From the NCBI GenBank assembly GCA_023269735.1, contig JAGDWA010000038.1, forward strand, positions 1 through 34,834: a DNA stretch of 34,834 nt, in the 5' to 3' direction. A model generated the notes under the pieces. It was not told the origin of the DNA. It saw only the letters and a program-made list of their open reading frames with translations, and did no database searches. Origin of the DNA: Thermofilum sp. Its GTDB lineage: Archaea; Thermoproteota; Thermoprotei; Thermofilales; Thermofilaceae. The first letter of the stretch is position 1. Each line of letters opens with the position of its first letter. This document shows positions 9,891 to 19,128 of the stretch, piece by piece. A program made the translations under genes and the position numbers.

Positions 9891-11093
9891 TCACCTCACG
9901 CCCAGCCAGATCTCCCTCTCTTTAACCTCTCCCGTCCTCGCGGCCTCGCGAGCCACCTCGAACGCCTCCTCCACGTGCTGGGGCATCAGATCCCTCCCGC
10001 CCAGCCCGTAGATAGCGTTGATGAGCAGGGGCCTCTCGCGCTCGTGGTAGAGCGCGGTGGCCACGTCCATGAAGAGCTGCGCACCGGGGCTCCCGAAGCT
10101 GTAGCTCCTATCCATCACGACGACCGCCTTGAGCCCCCTGAGCGCCTTCGCCAGGTCCCCCGCTGGGAACGGCCTGTACAGCGTCAGGCTGACCACGCCC
10201 ACCTTCTGGCCCTTGGCCCTCAACCTCCTCGCGACGTAGCGGGCGGTCCCAGCCGACGAACCCAGAACCACCACCGCCACCTCAGCGTCCTCCATGAGGT
10301 AGGTTTTGACCGGCGAGTACCTCCTGCCACTGATCTCCTCATACTTCCCGAAGGTCTCCAGTATCACTGGATAGACACGCTTGAACGCTTCGGCTTGCAC
10401 CTTCTTGAACTCCATGTAGTAATCGAAGAGGGCCAGCGGGCCGTAGGTCATCGGCCTCTCGGGGTCTATCGGGTAGACCGGCTCCTTGGGGGGGATGAAG
10501 CCCTTCACAGCGTCGTCGCTCAGGACGTAGAGCGCTTCGAGGCCGTGGCTCAGTATGAAGCCGTCTAGGTTCACAATGGATGGGAAGAGCACGCGCTTAT
10601 CCTCCGAGACCCTAAACGCCATGAGCGTCAGGTCGTAGGCCTCCTGAACGTTCTCGGCGAAGAACTGGATCCAACCGGTGTCGCGGCACGCGTAGGCGTC
10701 GTCGTGGCTGCAGTGGATGTTGATGGGGGCCGACAGGGCCCTGTTGGCGAGCGCCATGACTATCGTGGTCCTCAGCGCCGAGGCTATCCAGAGTATCTCC
10801 CACATCAGCGCCAGTCCCTGGGACGCGGTGGCCGTGAACACCCTGGCGCCCGCAAGCGCGGCCCCGACGCAGGCGGAGAGAGCGGAGTGCTCGCTCTCGG
10901 CAGGTATGTAGACTGCGTTCAGCTCGCCGTTGTTGACGTACTCGGCCAGTCTCTCCACTATGATCGTCTGGGGCGTGATCGGGTACGCAGCGATCACGTC
11001 GACGTCGGCCTGCTTAACCGCGTACGCAACCGCCTCGTTGCCCGTCATCCCCACCCGCTGCTGCCTAGCGTAGGCCGTCTGCGCCACCCTCAT
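9891..11093 (-). CDS. porA: Pyruvate:ferredoxin oxidoreductase alpha subunit
   Basis: MTGNEAVAYAVKQADVDVIAAYPITPQTIIVERLAEY...; ATG at 11093 overlaps the porD stop (ATGA). Confidence 0.96.
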   Translation of the reverse strand: MRVAQTAYARQQRVGMTGNEAVAYAVKQADVDVIAAYPITPQTIIVERLAEYVNNGELNAVYIPAESEHSALSACVGAALAGARVFTATASQGLALMWEILWIASALRTTIVMALANRALSAPINIHCSHDDAYACRDTGWIQFFAENVQEAYDLTLMAFRVSEDKRVLFPSIVNLDGFILSHGLEALYVLSDDAVKGFIPPKEPVYPIDPERPMTYGPLALFDYYMEFKKVQAEAFKRVYPVILETFGKYEEISGRRYSPVKTYLMEDAEVAVVVLGSSAGTARYVARRLRAKGQKVGVVSLTLYRPFPAGDLAKALRGLKAVVVMDRSYSFGSPGAQLFMDVATALYHERERPLLINAIYGLGGRDLMPQHVEEAFEVAREAARTGEVKEREIWLGVR

Positions 11094-11413
11094 CACCCCT
11101 CCTCGACCATCGAGATGGCCTTCACGGGGCACTCGTTGGCGCAGATCCCGCAGCCCTTGCAGTAGTCGTAGTCGACCTCCACGCCGTCGTCCTCCCCCCT
11201 GATGATCGCTGGTTCGGGGCAGTAGACCCAGCAGAGCAGGCACTTGATGCACTTGCCGCGGTCGATGACCGGCCTCAGCGCCCGCCAGCTGCCGGTCTTG
11301 TAGCGGAGGGCGCTCCCAGCCTCGGTTATTACCGGGGCCGCCGGCAGCTCCCTCCAGCTCAGCGGTCTAACTGACACGCGATACCCCCTCGAAGCACCTC
11401 TTAATAGCTTCAA
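11093..11413 (-). CDS. porD: Pyruvate:ferredoxin oxidoreductase delta subunit (2[4Fe-4S] ferredoxin)
   Basis: CIKCLLCWVYCPEPAI and CKGCGICANECPVKAI. Confidence 0.95.
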   Translation of the reverse strand: MKLLRGASRGYRVSVRPLSWRELPAAPVITEAGSALRYKTGSWRALRPVIDRGKCIKCLLCWVYCPEPAIIRGEDDGVEVDYDYCKGCGICANECPVKAISMVEEG

Positions 11414-11930
11414 CGTTCCTCTCAGCGAGGTCGGGAACCTTGAACCTCTCCCTCACCGCCTCCAGCACGTTATCCAGCTTCACGATGCCCGCGGCCTTGA
11501 CGAACGCACCGAGCATGGGCGTGTTGTAAAGGGGTCGCCCGAACACCTCCAGCGCGACGCTGTAGGCGTCGACAGCCCACACGGACAGCCCCAGGCTCCT
11601 CGAGCGCTCGAGGAGCCTGTCATCGACCTTCCTTGCGTTAAGGATGAGGAGCCCGCCCTCCTTCACGCCCTCCAGTATGTAGCCGACCTCGGACTGCAGC
11701 GCCGGGTCGATGACCACGACGGCGTCGGGGTTGTAGATCCCGAAGTGCTGCTCGAGGGGCTCGTCGGAGATCCTAGTGAAGGCCCTCACCGGGGCGCCGC
11801 GCCTCTCCGGGCCGAACTCCGGCGCGTGGTACGCGTACTTCCCCTCTAGGATGGCGGCGCGCGCGAGCAGGTCGCTCGCCGTGACAACGCCCTGCCCGCC
11901 ACGTCCGTGCCACCTGACCTCGTATAGCAT
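11367..11930 (-). CDS. porG: Pyruvate:ferredoxin oxidoreductase gamma subunit
   Basis: MLYEVRWHGRGGQGVVTASDLLARAAILEGKYAYHAPEFGPERRGAPV; ATG at 11930 with TATA CTTAAAAAG about 26 nt upstream. Confidence 0.95.
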   Translation of the reverse strand: MLYEVRWHGRGGQGVVTASDLLARAAILEGKYAYHAPEFGPERRGAPVRAFTRISDEPLEQHFGIYNPDAVVVIDPALQSEVGYILEGVKEGGLLILNARKVDDRLLERSRSLGLSVWAVDAYSVALEVFGRPLYNTPMLGAFVKAAGIVKLDNVLEAVRERFKVPDLAERNVEAIKRCFEGVSRVS

Positions 11931-12018
11931 CGACGTCCTTCTCACCCTTCGACTTTTTAAGCGTTGCTGCAAGCACGCAGCTTTTTTATTGAGGGGTCGA
12001 GGGGAGCTCCCGGTCGAG

Positions 12019-12456
12019 ATGAGCGAGCAGGCGGTGCAGGAGGTGAGCAACATCATAGCTCAGGTTCACCGCGAGGTTGAGAAGGCGTTTAGGGAGCTCT
12101 GGGCTCGACTCTCCGGCGAGGGCTTGGCCCCCCTGGCTTGGGAGCCGCCGGCTGACGCCATAGAGGGGAAGGATGAGGTGATCATCCTGGTTGACGTGCC
12201 CGGCTTCACGAAGGACGAGATTAAGGTCAAGGTGACGGAGAGCTCGGTCGAGATCTCGGCTCAGAAGGGCGCTCCCGCACTCCCTGGGGGGAGGTACATC
12301 CTCCGGCAGCGAACCTGGGCGTCGCTCTACAAGAGGATCGACCTCCCCGTCAAGGTGCGCCCCGAGCTCGCCAAGGCGCGGCTCGAGAACGGGGTCCTAG
12401 AGGTCAGGGTCCCGAAGAGCGAGCTGGCGAGGGAGGTCCAGGTAACGGTGGAGTAG
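12019..12456 (+). CDS. hsp20: Hsp20/alpha-crystallin family small heat-shock protein
   Basis: 145 aa; VIILVDVPGFTKDEIKVKVTESSVEISAQ ... ARLENGVLEVRVPK. Confidence 0.92.
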   Translation: MSEQAVQEVSNIIAQVHREVEKAFRELWARLSGEGLAPLAWEPPADAIEGKDEVIILVDVPGFTKDEIKVKVTESSVEISAQKGAPALPGGRYILRQRTWASLYKRIDLPVKVRPELAKARLENGVLEVRVPKSELAREVQVTVE

Positions 12457-12468
12457 ACTCGACCGGCT

Positions 12469-12945
12469 GTGCCCAGGTACAGGAAGGTCGCAGTGGGCGG
12501 GACGTTCTCTTTCTTCCACGCAGGCCACCGCCACCTCATCAGGCGGGCGCTGGAGCTGGGCGAGGAGGCCGTGATAGGAGTGGTCAGCGACGAGTACGCC
12601 GCAAGGCGGCGCAAGAAGCACCCGGTGGAACCCTTCGAGGTAAGGGCGCTTAGGGTGCTGAGGTACAGCCTGAGGAAAGCAAGACCGGGGCAGAAGGTTA
12701 CGCTGGTGCCGCTCGACGACGTGGCGGGGCCTGCGGGTTACGACCCGGAGGTCGACGCGCTAGTCGCGACAGAGGAGACGTTCGTCAACGCCCTCGCGGT
12801 CAACGGGGAGCGTGCTCAGCGAGGGCTCGCACCCCTCGCGATAGAGGTTGTCGAGCCCGTGCTGGGACCTGGGGGCGAGCCCCTATCCAGCACTAGGCTG
12901 TGGCACGAGCTGGCAAGCGAAGGATGCGCCGAGCGAGACCCTTGA
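12469..12945 (+). CDS. coaD: Phosphopantetheine adenylyltransferase (archaeal type)
   Basis: KVAVGGTFSFFHAGHRHLIRRALELGEEAVIGVVSDEYA; TFxxxHxGH nucleotidyltransferase motif. Confidence 0.9.
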   Translation: MPRYRKVAVGGTFSFFHAGHRHLIRRALELGEEAVIGVVSDEYAARRRKKHPVEPFEVRALRVLRYSLRKARPGQKVTLVPLDDVAGPAGYDPEVDALVATEETFVNALAVNGERAQRGLAPLAIEVVEPVLGPGGEPLSSTRLWHELASEGCAERDP

Positions 12946-13117
12946 GGAGGAAGTACCAAGCAGCTGCCCAAGCAGCGAAGAGCGCCGAGCCGACCACGCT
13001 GCGCAGGACGCTGGCGCCCACGGCACGCAGCACGACAGCTTCTATGAGCACCAGGACGCCGAGGGAGGATGCCCAGACCGCCGCCACCAGCAGGCCCAGC
13101 ACCGCCACGGACCTCAT
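12893..13117 (-). CDS. Small membrane protein of unknown function
   Basis: 74 aa, two predicted hydrophobic segments. Lies 4 nt after the glycosyltransferase gene on the same strand and overlaps the coaD 3' end antisense. Confidence 0.55.
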   Translation of the reverse strand: MRSVAVLGLLVAAVWASSLGVLVLIEAVVLRAVGASVLRSVVGSALFAAWAAAWYFLLKGLARRILRLPARATA

Positions 13118-13121
13118 AGCG

Positions 13122-14129
13122 TCACCTGGGTATCATCAGCGAGGAGAGGGCGGCTAGCAAGCTGCTCAGCCCGCTCAGCGCCACCAGCCTCTTGACAACC
13201 TGCTGCTCCCCTAGCGGCCCATCGATTGAGAGGATTAAGCGCACCAGCGACACGGGGGCTTCGGGGTCCGTTGACGCTGCGAGCTTGTAGTCGGGCATGA
13301 TGACCGTGGGCCTCCCCCTCATCTCCCTGTGCTCCTTGAAGCCACCCGAGGATACCACGAGCACGCCGTTGATCACGTGCGGGACGAGAGCTACCGCCGC
13401 CACGTACTCCAGCTGCAGCAGGGCGGCGGCCGCCCCGATGTAGGCACCCACGAAGAGGCTCCCCGAGTCGCCGTTGAGGATGCGCGCCGGGTACCAGTTG
13501 TAGGGGAGGTAGCCGACAAGCGCGCCCACGAGCGGCATTAGGAGGAGAAGGCCCTCCTCCCTACCTAGCGCTACGGAGGCGAAGGCCATCGCGAGCGCCG
13601 AGAGCAGGGAGGTCGCTGGCATTACTCCGTTGAACACGTCGAGCATGTTGACGAGGTTGGCGGGCCCAGCAGCGACCAGCGGCAGCAGGGCCCAGTAGAT
13701 CACGGTGATCCTGAGGCGGCCCAGCACGGGCACCAACGGGCGCCCCAGCTGAACGTGATCGGGCGCGAATAGGTGGGCGAGGAGCAGGGGCACGACGGTC
13801 AGGATCGTGAGCAGGGTCTTCAGCCTGCCCCCCAGGACCTTAAAGTCGTCGATGAGCCCCACGATGAGCGCGAGCGACGAAGAGGACGCGAGCACAGCGA
13901 CCTTGACGGCGCCCTGGGGCCTGAGCGCGGCCAGCAGGGCCAGCGGGAGCATGCAGGCTGCGAAGATCGCGACGCCCCCAGAGTAGGGCAGCTGCGGCTG
14001 CCCCCTCTTGTGCACGTCAGGGCGAGTGTGGCCTAGCCTCCTCATGAGGGCGGCCACGAGCGGCGTCAGCAGGAGCGAGGCTAAGGCGGCGAGGGCTGCG
14101 AGCAGACCTGCGAGCAGCATGTCACCCAC
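13122..14129 (-). CDS. GlcNAc-1-phosphate transferase family (MraY/GPT-like; N-glycosylation lipid carrier)
   Basis: Polytopic; TRPDVHKRGQPQLPYSGGVAIF, LIDDFKVLGGRLKTL, NMLDVFNGV, NGDSGSLFVGAYIGA motifs. Confidence 0.9.
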   Translation of the reverse strand: MGDMLLAGLLAALAALASLLLTPLVAALMRRLGHTRPDVHKRGQPQLPYSGGVAIFAACMLPLALLAALRPQGAVKVAVLASSSSLALIVGLIDDFKVLGGRLKTLLTILTVVPLLLAHLFAPDHVQLGRPLVPVLGRLRITVIYWALLPLVAAGPANLVNMLDVFNGVMPATSLLSALAMAFASVALGREEGLLLLMPLVGALVGYLPYNWYPARILNGDSGSLFVGAYIGAAAALLQLEYVAAVALVPHVINGVLVVSSGGFKEHREMRGRPTVIMPDYKLAASTDPEAPVSLVRLILSIDGPLGEQQVVKRLVALSGLSSLLAALSSLMIPR

Positions 14130-15096
14130 CCAGGAGGGCGGCAGCGATTAGGGGGAAGACCAGCGTGGCGTCCGCCGGCACGGTAACGTGTTTAGAGGTG
14201 GGCTTGATCTTGCCCCAGCTGATCGCCTCCCTGGTGCGCGCGCCGCTCAGGCTGCCGTCGAACTCAACGGCCGTGGTGATGTACACCGCGTAGTCGAGGC
14301 CCCCCTTGAACTGCGCCCACCATATCACGTGGTGCTTGCTGATGCCACCCCCTAGAACGATCGCGCCTAACCTCTCCGACTCCATGACCAGCTCGGCGAT
14401 CCTGTGCATGTCGCCCACCACGTCGAGCTCCAGCGAGTATCCCCTGCTCCGGCCGACCTCCCTGAAGGTGAAGAGGGCTGTTCCGAATGCCGAGTCGACC
14501 AGGCCTGGGCAGAAGACCGGTACGCCCCTCTCAGCTGCCGCTGCGAGGATCGAGTTGGCATCCTTCAGCCTGACCCCAACCTCCCGCGCGAGCTCGCTCG
14601 GCGTCCAGCGGTCCTTGACCTTAACCAGCTCCTCCAGCATCCTGTGCGTGAACTCCTCGATCACAGGCCCGTAGCTCTCCTTCGGCACGAGTATGTTGCC
14701 AAGCCTGTGGATCTCAAGGCGCTGTAGCATCTCGTCGTCGAGCTCGAGCTCGCCGCGGTAGTAGGGGGCCATGGACCTGGCGATGTCGTGGTCGAACGTC
14801 CCGCCCGTGGTGACGATGGCGTCGACCAGCCCCTCCCTCACGAGTGCTGCGATAGCCCCCCTGAGGCCCGTCGCGACGAGGTTGGCGGTGAAGGCGAGGA
14901 AAACTGTGCAACGCTCGTCGCTCACCATCTCCCTCGCCACCTCCGCCGCCCTCGCCACGTAGCGCGAGCTGAAGCCACCCATCCTGGCGTAGAGCTCGCA
15001 GAGCTTCCTCGCGAGCGGCGACAGCCCCCTCAAGTCATCCACGCTAACGTCGGTGACCTTCTCGACGAGCAAGGCCTCCCGGCTCAAGCCCATCAC
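14122..15096 (-). CDS. dys: Deoxyhypusine synthase
   Basis: TANLVATGLRGAIAALVREGLVDAIVTTGGTFDHDIARSMAPYYRGE...VLGGGISKHHVIWWAQFKGGLDYAVYITTA. Confidence 0.96.
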   Translation of the reverse strand: MMGLSREALLVEKVTDVSVDDLRGLSPLARKLCELYARMGGFSSRYVARAAEVAREMVSDERCTVFLAFTANLVATGLRGAIAALVREGLVDAIVTTGGTFDHDIARSMAPYYRGELELDDEMLQRLEIHRLGNILVPKESYGPVIEEFTHRMLEELVKVKDRWTPSELAREVGVRLKDANSILAAAAERGVPVFCPGLVDSAFGTALFTFREVGRSRGYSLELDVVGDMHRIAELVMESERLGAIVLGGGISKHHVIWWAQFKGGLDYAVYITTAVEFDGSLSGARTREAISWGKIKPTSKHVTVPADATLVFPLIAAALLGG

Positions 15097-15102
15097 GCTT
15101 CG

Positions 15103-15576
15103 CTACTCCTTCACGTAGAGGTATAGCTTGTGCGACCTGCCCCCGTCCTGGAAGTTCTCGACCAGCTTCGGCTTCCACCCTACGATCTCGAAGTCATGCG
15201 AGACTATCCTAGCTCCCGGCTTCGCCTCCTTCTCGAGCTTGGGCCTCAGGCGCTCGTTGACGGAGGTGAGCAGGTACATGAAGATCACGTCGGCTGGGGG
15301 TATCCTCAGCTCGAAGAAGTTCCCGTTGATTACGAGAACCCTGTCCCTCACCCCCTCCCTGATCGCGTTGTGGGCAGCCTTGCTAGCCAGGTCGCTCCTG
15401 ATTTCGATTCCAACGGCCCTAGCCCCGAACTCCTTCGCCGCCACCACCAGAACCCTCCCATCACCGCAGCCCAGGTCCACTAGGAGCTCCCCCGGCTTCA
15501 GGTTCGCGAGCTTCAGCATTTCCCTGATCACTTCAACTGGCGTCGGCACGAAGGGGACCGAGACGTAGTAGCTCAC
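15103..15576 (-). CDS. SAM-dependent methyltransferase, aKMT-like (putative protein-lysine methyltransferase)
   Basis: PFVPTPVEVIREMLKLANLKPGELLVDLGCGDGRVLVVAAKEFGARAVGIEI...; resembles archaeal aKMT. Confidence 0.82.
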   Translation of the reverse strand: MSYYVSVPFVPTPVEVIREMLKLANLKPGELLVDLGCGDGRVLVVAAKEFGARAVGIEIRSDLASKAAHNAIREGVRDRVLVINGNFFELRIPPADVIFMYLLTSVNERLRPKLEKEAKPGARIVSHDFEIVGWKPKLVENFQDGGRSHKLYLYVKE

Positions 15577-15625
15577 GTGGGGCCGCGGAGCGGCTGAGAC
15601 ATAAGCCTTCCGCCCCCCATGAATG

Positions 15626-15723
15626 TGGAGCCGGGGCCGGGATTCGAACCCGGGTGAAGTAGCGGGTCACCACCAGGCGACACCACTGCAGCCCGCCGCC
15701 TTAGGCCACTCGGCCACCCCGGC
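15626..15723 (-). tRNA. tRNA-Cys(GCA) with 18-nt intron at canonical 37/38; CCA encoded
   Basis: Folded by eye: GCCGGGG-TG-GCCGAGTGGCCTAAGGC-G-GCGGG-CTGCAG[TGGTGTCGCCTGGTGGTG]A-CCCGC-...-CCGGG-TTCGAAT-CCCGG-CCCCGGC-T-CCA. U73 and GCA fit Cys. Confidence 0.93.
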
Positions 15724-15745
15724 CCTGCTCTCCGAGGGAGGCAGG

Positions 15746-15754
15746 CTATTTAAG
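15746..15754. promoter_or_regulatory. Shared TATA element CTATTTAAG between tRNA-Cys and rnp4
   Basis: About 26-27 nt from the tRNA-Cys 5' end (15723) and from the rnp4 start (15776). Confidence 0.75.
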
Positions 15755-15775
15755 CTGTTCGCGTGGGTATCGCGC

Positions 15776-16108
15776 GTGGATAAGCGCTCGGTGAGGAGCA
15801 TAGCCCGCGAGAGGATAGCCATACTGCTCCAGCTGGCCGATCGAGAGGTCAGGAGGGACGAGCGGTTAGCGCAGCGGTACGTGGAGCTGGCCTTCAGAAT
15901 CGCTGCGAAGGCCCGCGTCAGGATCCCGCGCAGGGTGCGGAGGAGGTTCTGCAGGAAGTGCTTCACACCGCTGATCCCGGGGCTCACAGCCAGGGTGCGC
16001 GTGAAGAGGGGCTGCGGCGGTACGCGCGTCGTGGTCACCTGCCTGAGGTGCGGCTACGTGAGGAGGTACCCCGTGCTTAAGAAACGTGGCGGGCCCGCCG
16101 GGACTTGA
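15776..16108 (+). CDS. rnp4: Ribonuclease P protein component 4 (Rpp21/Rnp4)
   Basis: 110 aa: MDKRSVRSIARERIAILLQLADREVRRDERLAQRYVELAFRIAAKARVRIPRRVRRRFCRKCFTPLIPGLTARVRVKRGCGGTRVVVTCLRCGYVRRYPVLKK.... CxxC...CxxC zinc motif. GTG start 26 nt after a TATA box; the track start at 15623 runs through a tRNA. Confidence 0.93.
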   Translation: MDKRSVRSIARERIAILLQLADREVRRDERLAQRYVELAFRIAAKARVRIPRRVRRRFCRKCFTPLIPGLTARVRVKRGCGGTRVVVTCLRCGYVRRYPVLKKRGGPAGT

Positions 16109-16183
16109 ACCCGGGTTCTCCGGCTCCGCAGGCTTGCGCGCGCCACCGGCGCTCGGCGCCTTTCCATGCTAGGCCACGGGCCC
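16087..16183 (-). tRNA. tRNA-Arg(GCG) with non-canonical 20-nt intron at 29/30 (16134..16153); CCA encoded
   Basis: GGGCCCG-TG-GCCTAGCATGGAAAGGC-G-CCG[AGCGCCGGTGGCGCGCGCAA]GC-CTGCGGA-GCCGG-AGAAC-CCGGG-TTCAAGT-CCCGG-CGGGCCC-G-CCA. Removing the intron gives a perfect CCGGC/GCCGG anticodon stem. Confidence 0.92.
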
Positions 16184-16228
16184 CAGGCAGCAGGAGGGGC
16201 TCGCTTAAAAACTGTTTCACCCAGCGGG

Positions 16229-16951
<723 letters not shown>

Positions 16952-16988
16952 TTAAGCCTTAAAAGGGCTGAATAGGCCGTTGTAGAGG

Positions 16989-18098
16989 ATGTGGCGGCTG
17001 CTGGCGCTGCGCCCAGACGCCTTGGCGGTGTGGGAGGACGAGGAGGTGAGGAGGAGGCTGACGCACTACTACGCGGTGATGACTGACAAGAGGGCGGCGA
17101 GGTACAGAGTGGCGAAGAGGGTTCCGGTGGAGCTGGAGAGGGGTGCGGGCCTGGAGGAGATGTGGAGGGTTCACGACGAGAAGGTGAGGGAGGCCAGGGA
17201 GACTTACGAGAGCGTGGAAGGCGATCCGGAGAAGGTCTCTAGGATGCCTCTCCCGGACTACAGCCTAGTAGACCTCAAGGCGGACATCGCGTGGAGGATC
17301 ATCGAGTCGTGCAGGCTCTGCGAGTGGAGGTGCGGCGTGAACAGAGTCAAGGGCGAGAGGGGAGTGTGCGGGCTCACGGCTGAAGTGAGGGTCGCGTCGG
17401 CCTTCCTCCACATGGGTGAGGAGGCCCCCCTCGTTCCCTCGGGCACGATCTTCTTCACGGGCTGCAGCTTCAAGTGCGTCTTCTGCCAGAACTGGGACAT
17501 CTCCACCGACCCCCTGAACGGCGTGCCGGTGGGGCCCCGCGAGCTCGCCGCGATCGCGGTGAAGCTGCGCAAGGAGGGGGCTCGGAACATAAACTACGTC
17601 GGCGGCAACCCAGACCAGCAGCTCCATGTCGTGCTGTCCTCGCTGAAGCACATGGACGTCAACGTCCCCCTGCTGTGGAACACGAACATGTACATGAGCG
17701 TGGAGGCCTTGAAGCTGCTCCTGGACATCGTGGACATCTGGCTACCCGACTTCAAGTACGGGAACGACGAGTGCGCGCTGAGGCTGTCGAAGGTCCCACG
17801 CTACTTCGAGGTGGTCTCTCGGAACCACAAGCTGGCGCACGACAGCGGCGACATGATCATCAGGCACCTCGTGCTGCCGGGCCACGTGGAGTGCTGCACT
17901 AAGCCCGCCCTCGAGTGGATCAGCAAGAACTGTCCCCGGGCGCTGGTGAACATCATGGACCAGTACAGGCCGGAGCACCTCGTCGCCCTCTACCCGGAGA
18001 AGTACAGGGAGATCGCGCGCAGGCCGAGCAGGGATGAGCTGGAGGAGGCTTACCGCTACGCTGACGAGCTGGGTCTCTTGTGGAGGCCGGTAAGCTGA
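16989..18098 (+). CDS. Radical SAM protein, PflX/COG1313-like activating-enzyme family
   Basis: CRLCEWRCGVNRVKGERGVCGL and FFTGCSFKCVFCQNWDIS (CxxxCxxC), 369 aa. Confidence 0.88.
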   Translation: MWRLLALRPDALAVWEDEEVRRRLTHYYAVMTDKRAARYRVAKRVPVELERGAGLEEMWRVHDEKVREARETYESVEGDPEKVSRMPLPDYSLVDLKADIAWRIIESCRLCEWRCGVNRVKGERGVCGLTAEVRVASAFLHMGEEAPLVPSGTIFFTGCSFKCVFCQNWDISTDPLNGVPVGPRELAAIAVKLRKEGARNINYVGGNPDQQLHVVLSSLKHMDVNVPLLWNTNMYMSVEALKLLLDIVDIWLPDFKYGNDECALRLSKVPRYFEVVSRNHKLAHDSGDMIIRHLVLPGHVECCTKPALEWISKNCPRALVNIMDQYRPEHLVALYPEKYREIARRPSRDELEEAYRYADELGLLWRPVS

Positions 18099-18102
18099 CG
18101 CG

Positions 18103-19128
18103 ATGGGGGCCGGCAGCTGCCGCTTTGAGCTCGAGGAGGAGCGCATCGTGCGCTGGGCCAGGGGCGCCGGCTACAGGAGGATCCTCCTGCAGGCTCCCGA
18201 CGGGGTGAAGCCCTGCCTCGGCAGGCTGGCCAGGGCCTTGGAGGGCGAGGGCCTCGAGGTCGTAGTGTCGGGCAGCCACGCGTGGGGGGGCTGCGATGTG
18301 GCGCTGCGGGAGGCGGAGGCCCTGGGCTGCGACGCGCTGGTGCACATCGGCCACCACGGCCCCGTCCGTTTCAACCCGCCCAGCAACGTCCTCTTCATCC
18401 CGGGGAGGGCTGATCTGCCCCTGGACGAGGCCGCTGAGGTAGCCGCCCGGAAGCTAAGCAGCGAGGGCCTCAGGAGGGTCGGCGTCGTATCGAGCGTCCA
18501 GCACCTGCACCTCCTGCACCGCGTGCTATCGACGCTCGCCGACTACGGTATCGAGGGGGTGACAGCCAGGAGCCCTGACCCGCAGATGCCAGAGGGCCTG
18601 GTCATAGGGTGTGACGCCAGGGCCGCGCAGAGGCTGGCCGGGTCGGTCGACGCGTTCCTCGTGGTTAGCGGCGGCAGGTTCCACGCGCTTGGCGTCGCGC
18701 TGGCGACCGGCGCCGCCACCTTCGCCCTAGACCCCTACACCAGCGCCGTGACCGACGTTGGCGCTGAGGTGAAGCGCGTGGTCGCCCGCCGCCTAGCGCA
18801 CCTCTCCTCGGTGTTCGACGCGAGGGACGCGCTGATCGTGGCGTCGACGAAACCGGGGCAGTGGGCGGGCTGGGCCAAGCTGAGCGAGCTCCGCCGCCTC
18901 CTGGGCGAGAGGGGGGTGAGGTCGACGGTCGTGGTGCTCGATGAGGTGACGCGCGAGGCCCTCGAGGACCTGGGGCCCGCGGACGTTTACGTGAACACCG
19001 CCTGCCCCAGGCTCTCCACCGACGACTACCACCTCTTCCCGGCCCCCGTCGTCAACGCGCGGGAGCTGCTCCTGGTCCTGCGAGGCGGCCTCGAAGCCTA
19101 CGAGCCAGCCTCCTCTATCGAGCCGTGA
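18103..19128 (+). CDS. dph2: Diphthamide biosynthesis protein Dph2
   Basis: RRILLQAPDGVKPCLGRLARALEGEGLEVVVSGSHAWGGCDVALREAEALGCDALVHIGHHGPV; YVNTACPRLSTDDY. Confidence 0.93.
   Translation: MGAGSCRFELEEERIVRWARGAGYRRILLQAPDGVKPCLGRLARALEGEGLEVVVSGSHAWGGCDVALREAEALGCDALVHIGHHGPVRFNPPSNVLFIPGRADLPLDEAAEVAARKLSSEGLRRVGVVSSVQHLHLLHRVLSTLADYGIEGVTARSPDPQMPEGLVIGCDARAAQRLAGSVDAFLVVSGGRFHALGVALATGAATFALDPYTSAVTDVGAEVKRVVARRLAHLSSVFDARDALIVASTKPGQWAGWAKLSELRRLLGERGVRSTVVVLDEVTREALEDLGPADVYVNTACPRLSTDDYHLFPAPVVNARELLLVLRGGLEAYEPASSIEP

Noticed and set aside
9504-10568. 354-aa plus-strand ORF
   Set aside because: Antisense to porB and porA; mirror-ORF composition.
15623-15775. 51-aa N-terminal extension of rnp4
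   Set aside because: Reads antisense through tRNA-Cys; GTG 15776 has a TATA at the right distance and matches the family start.
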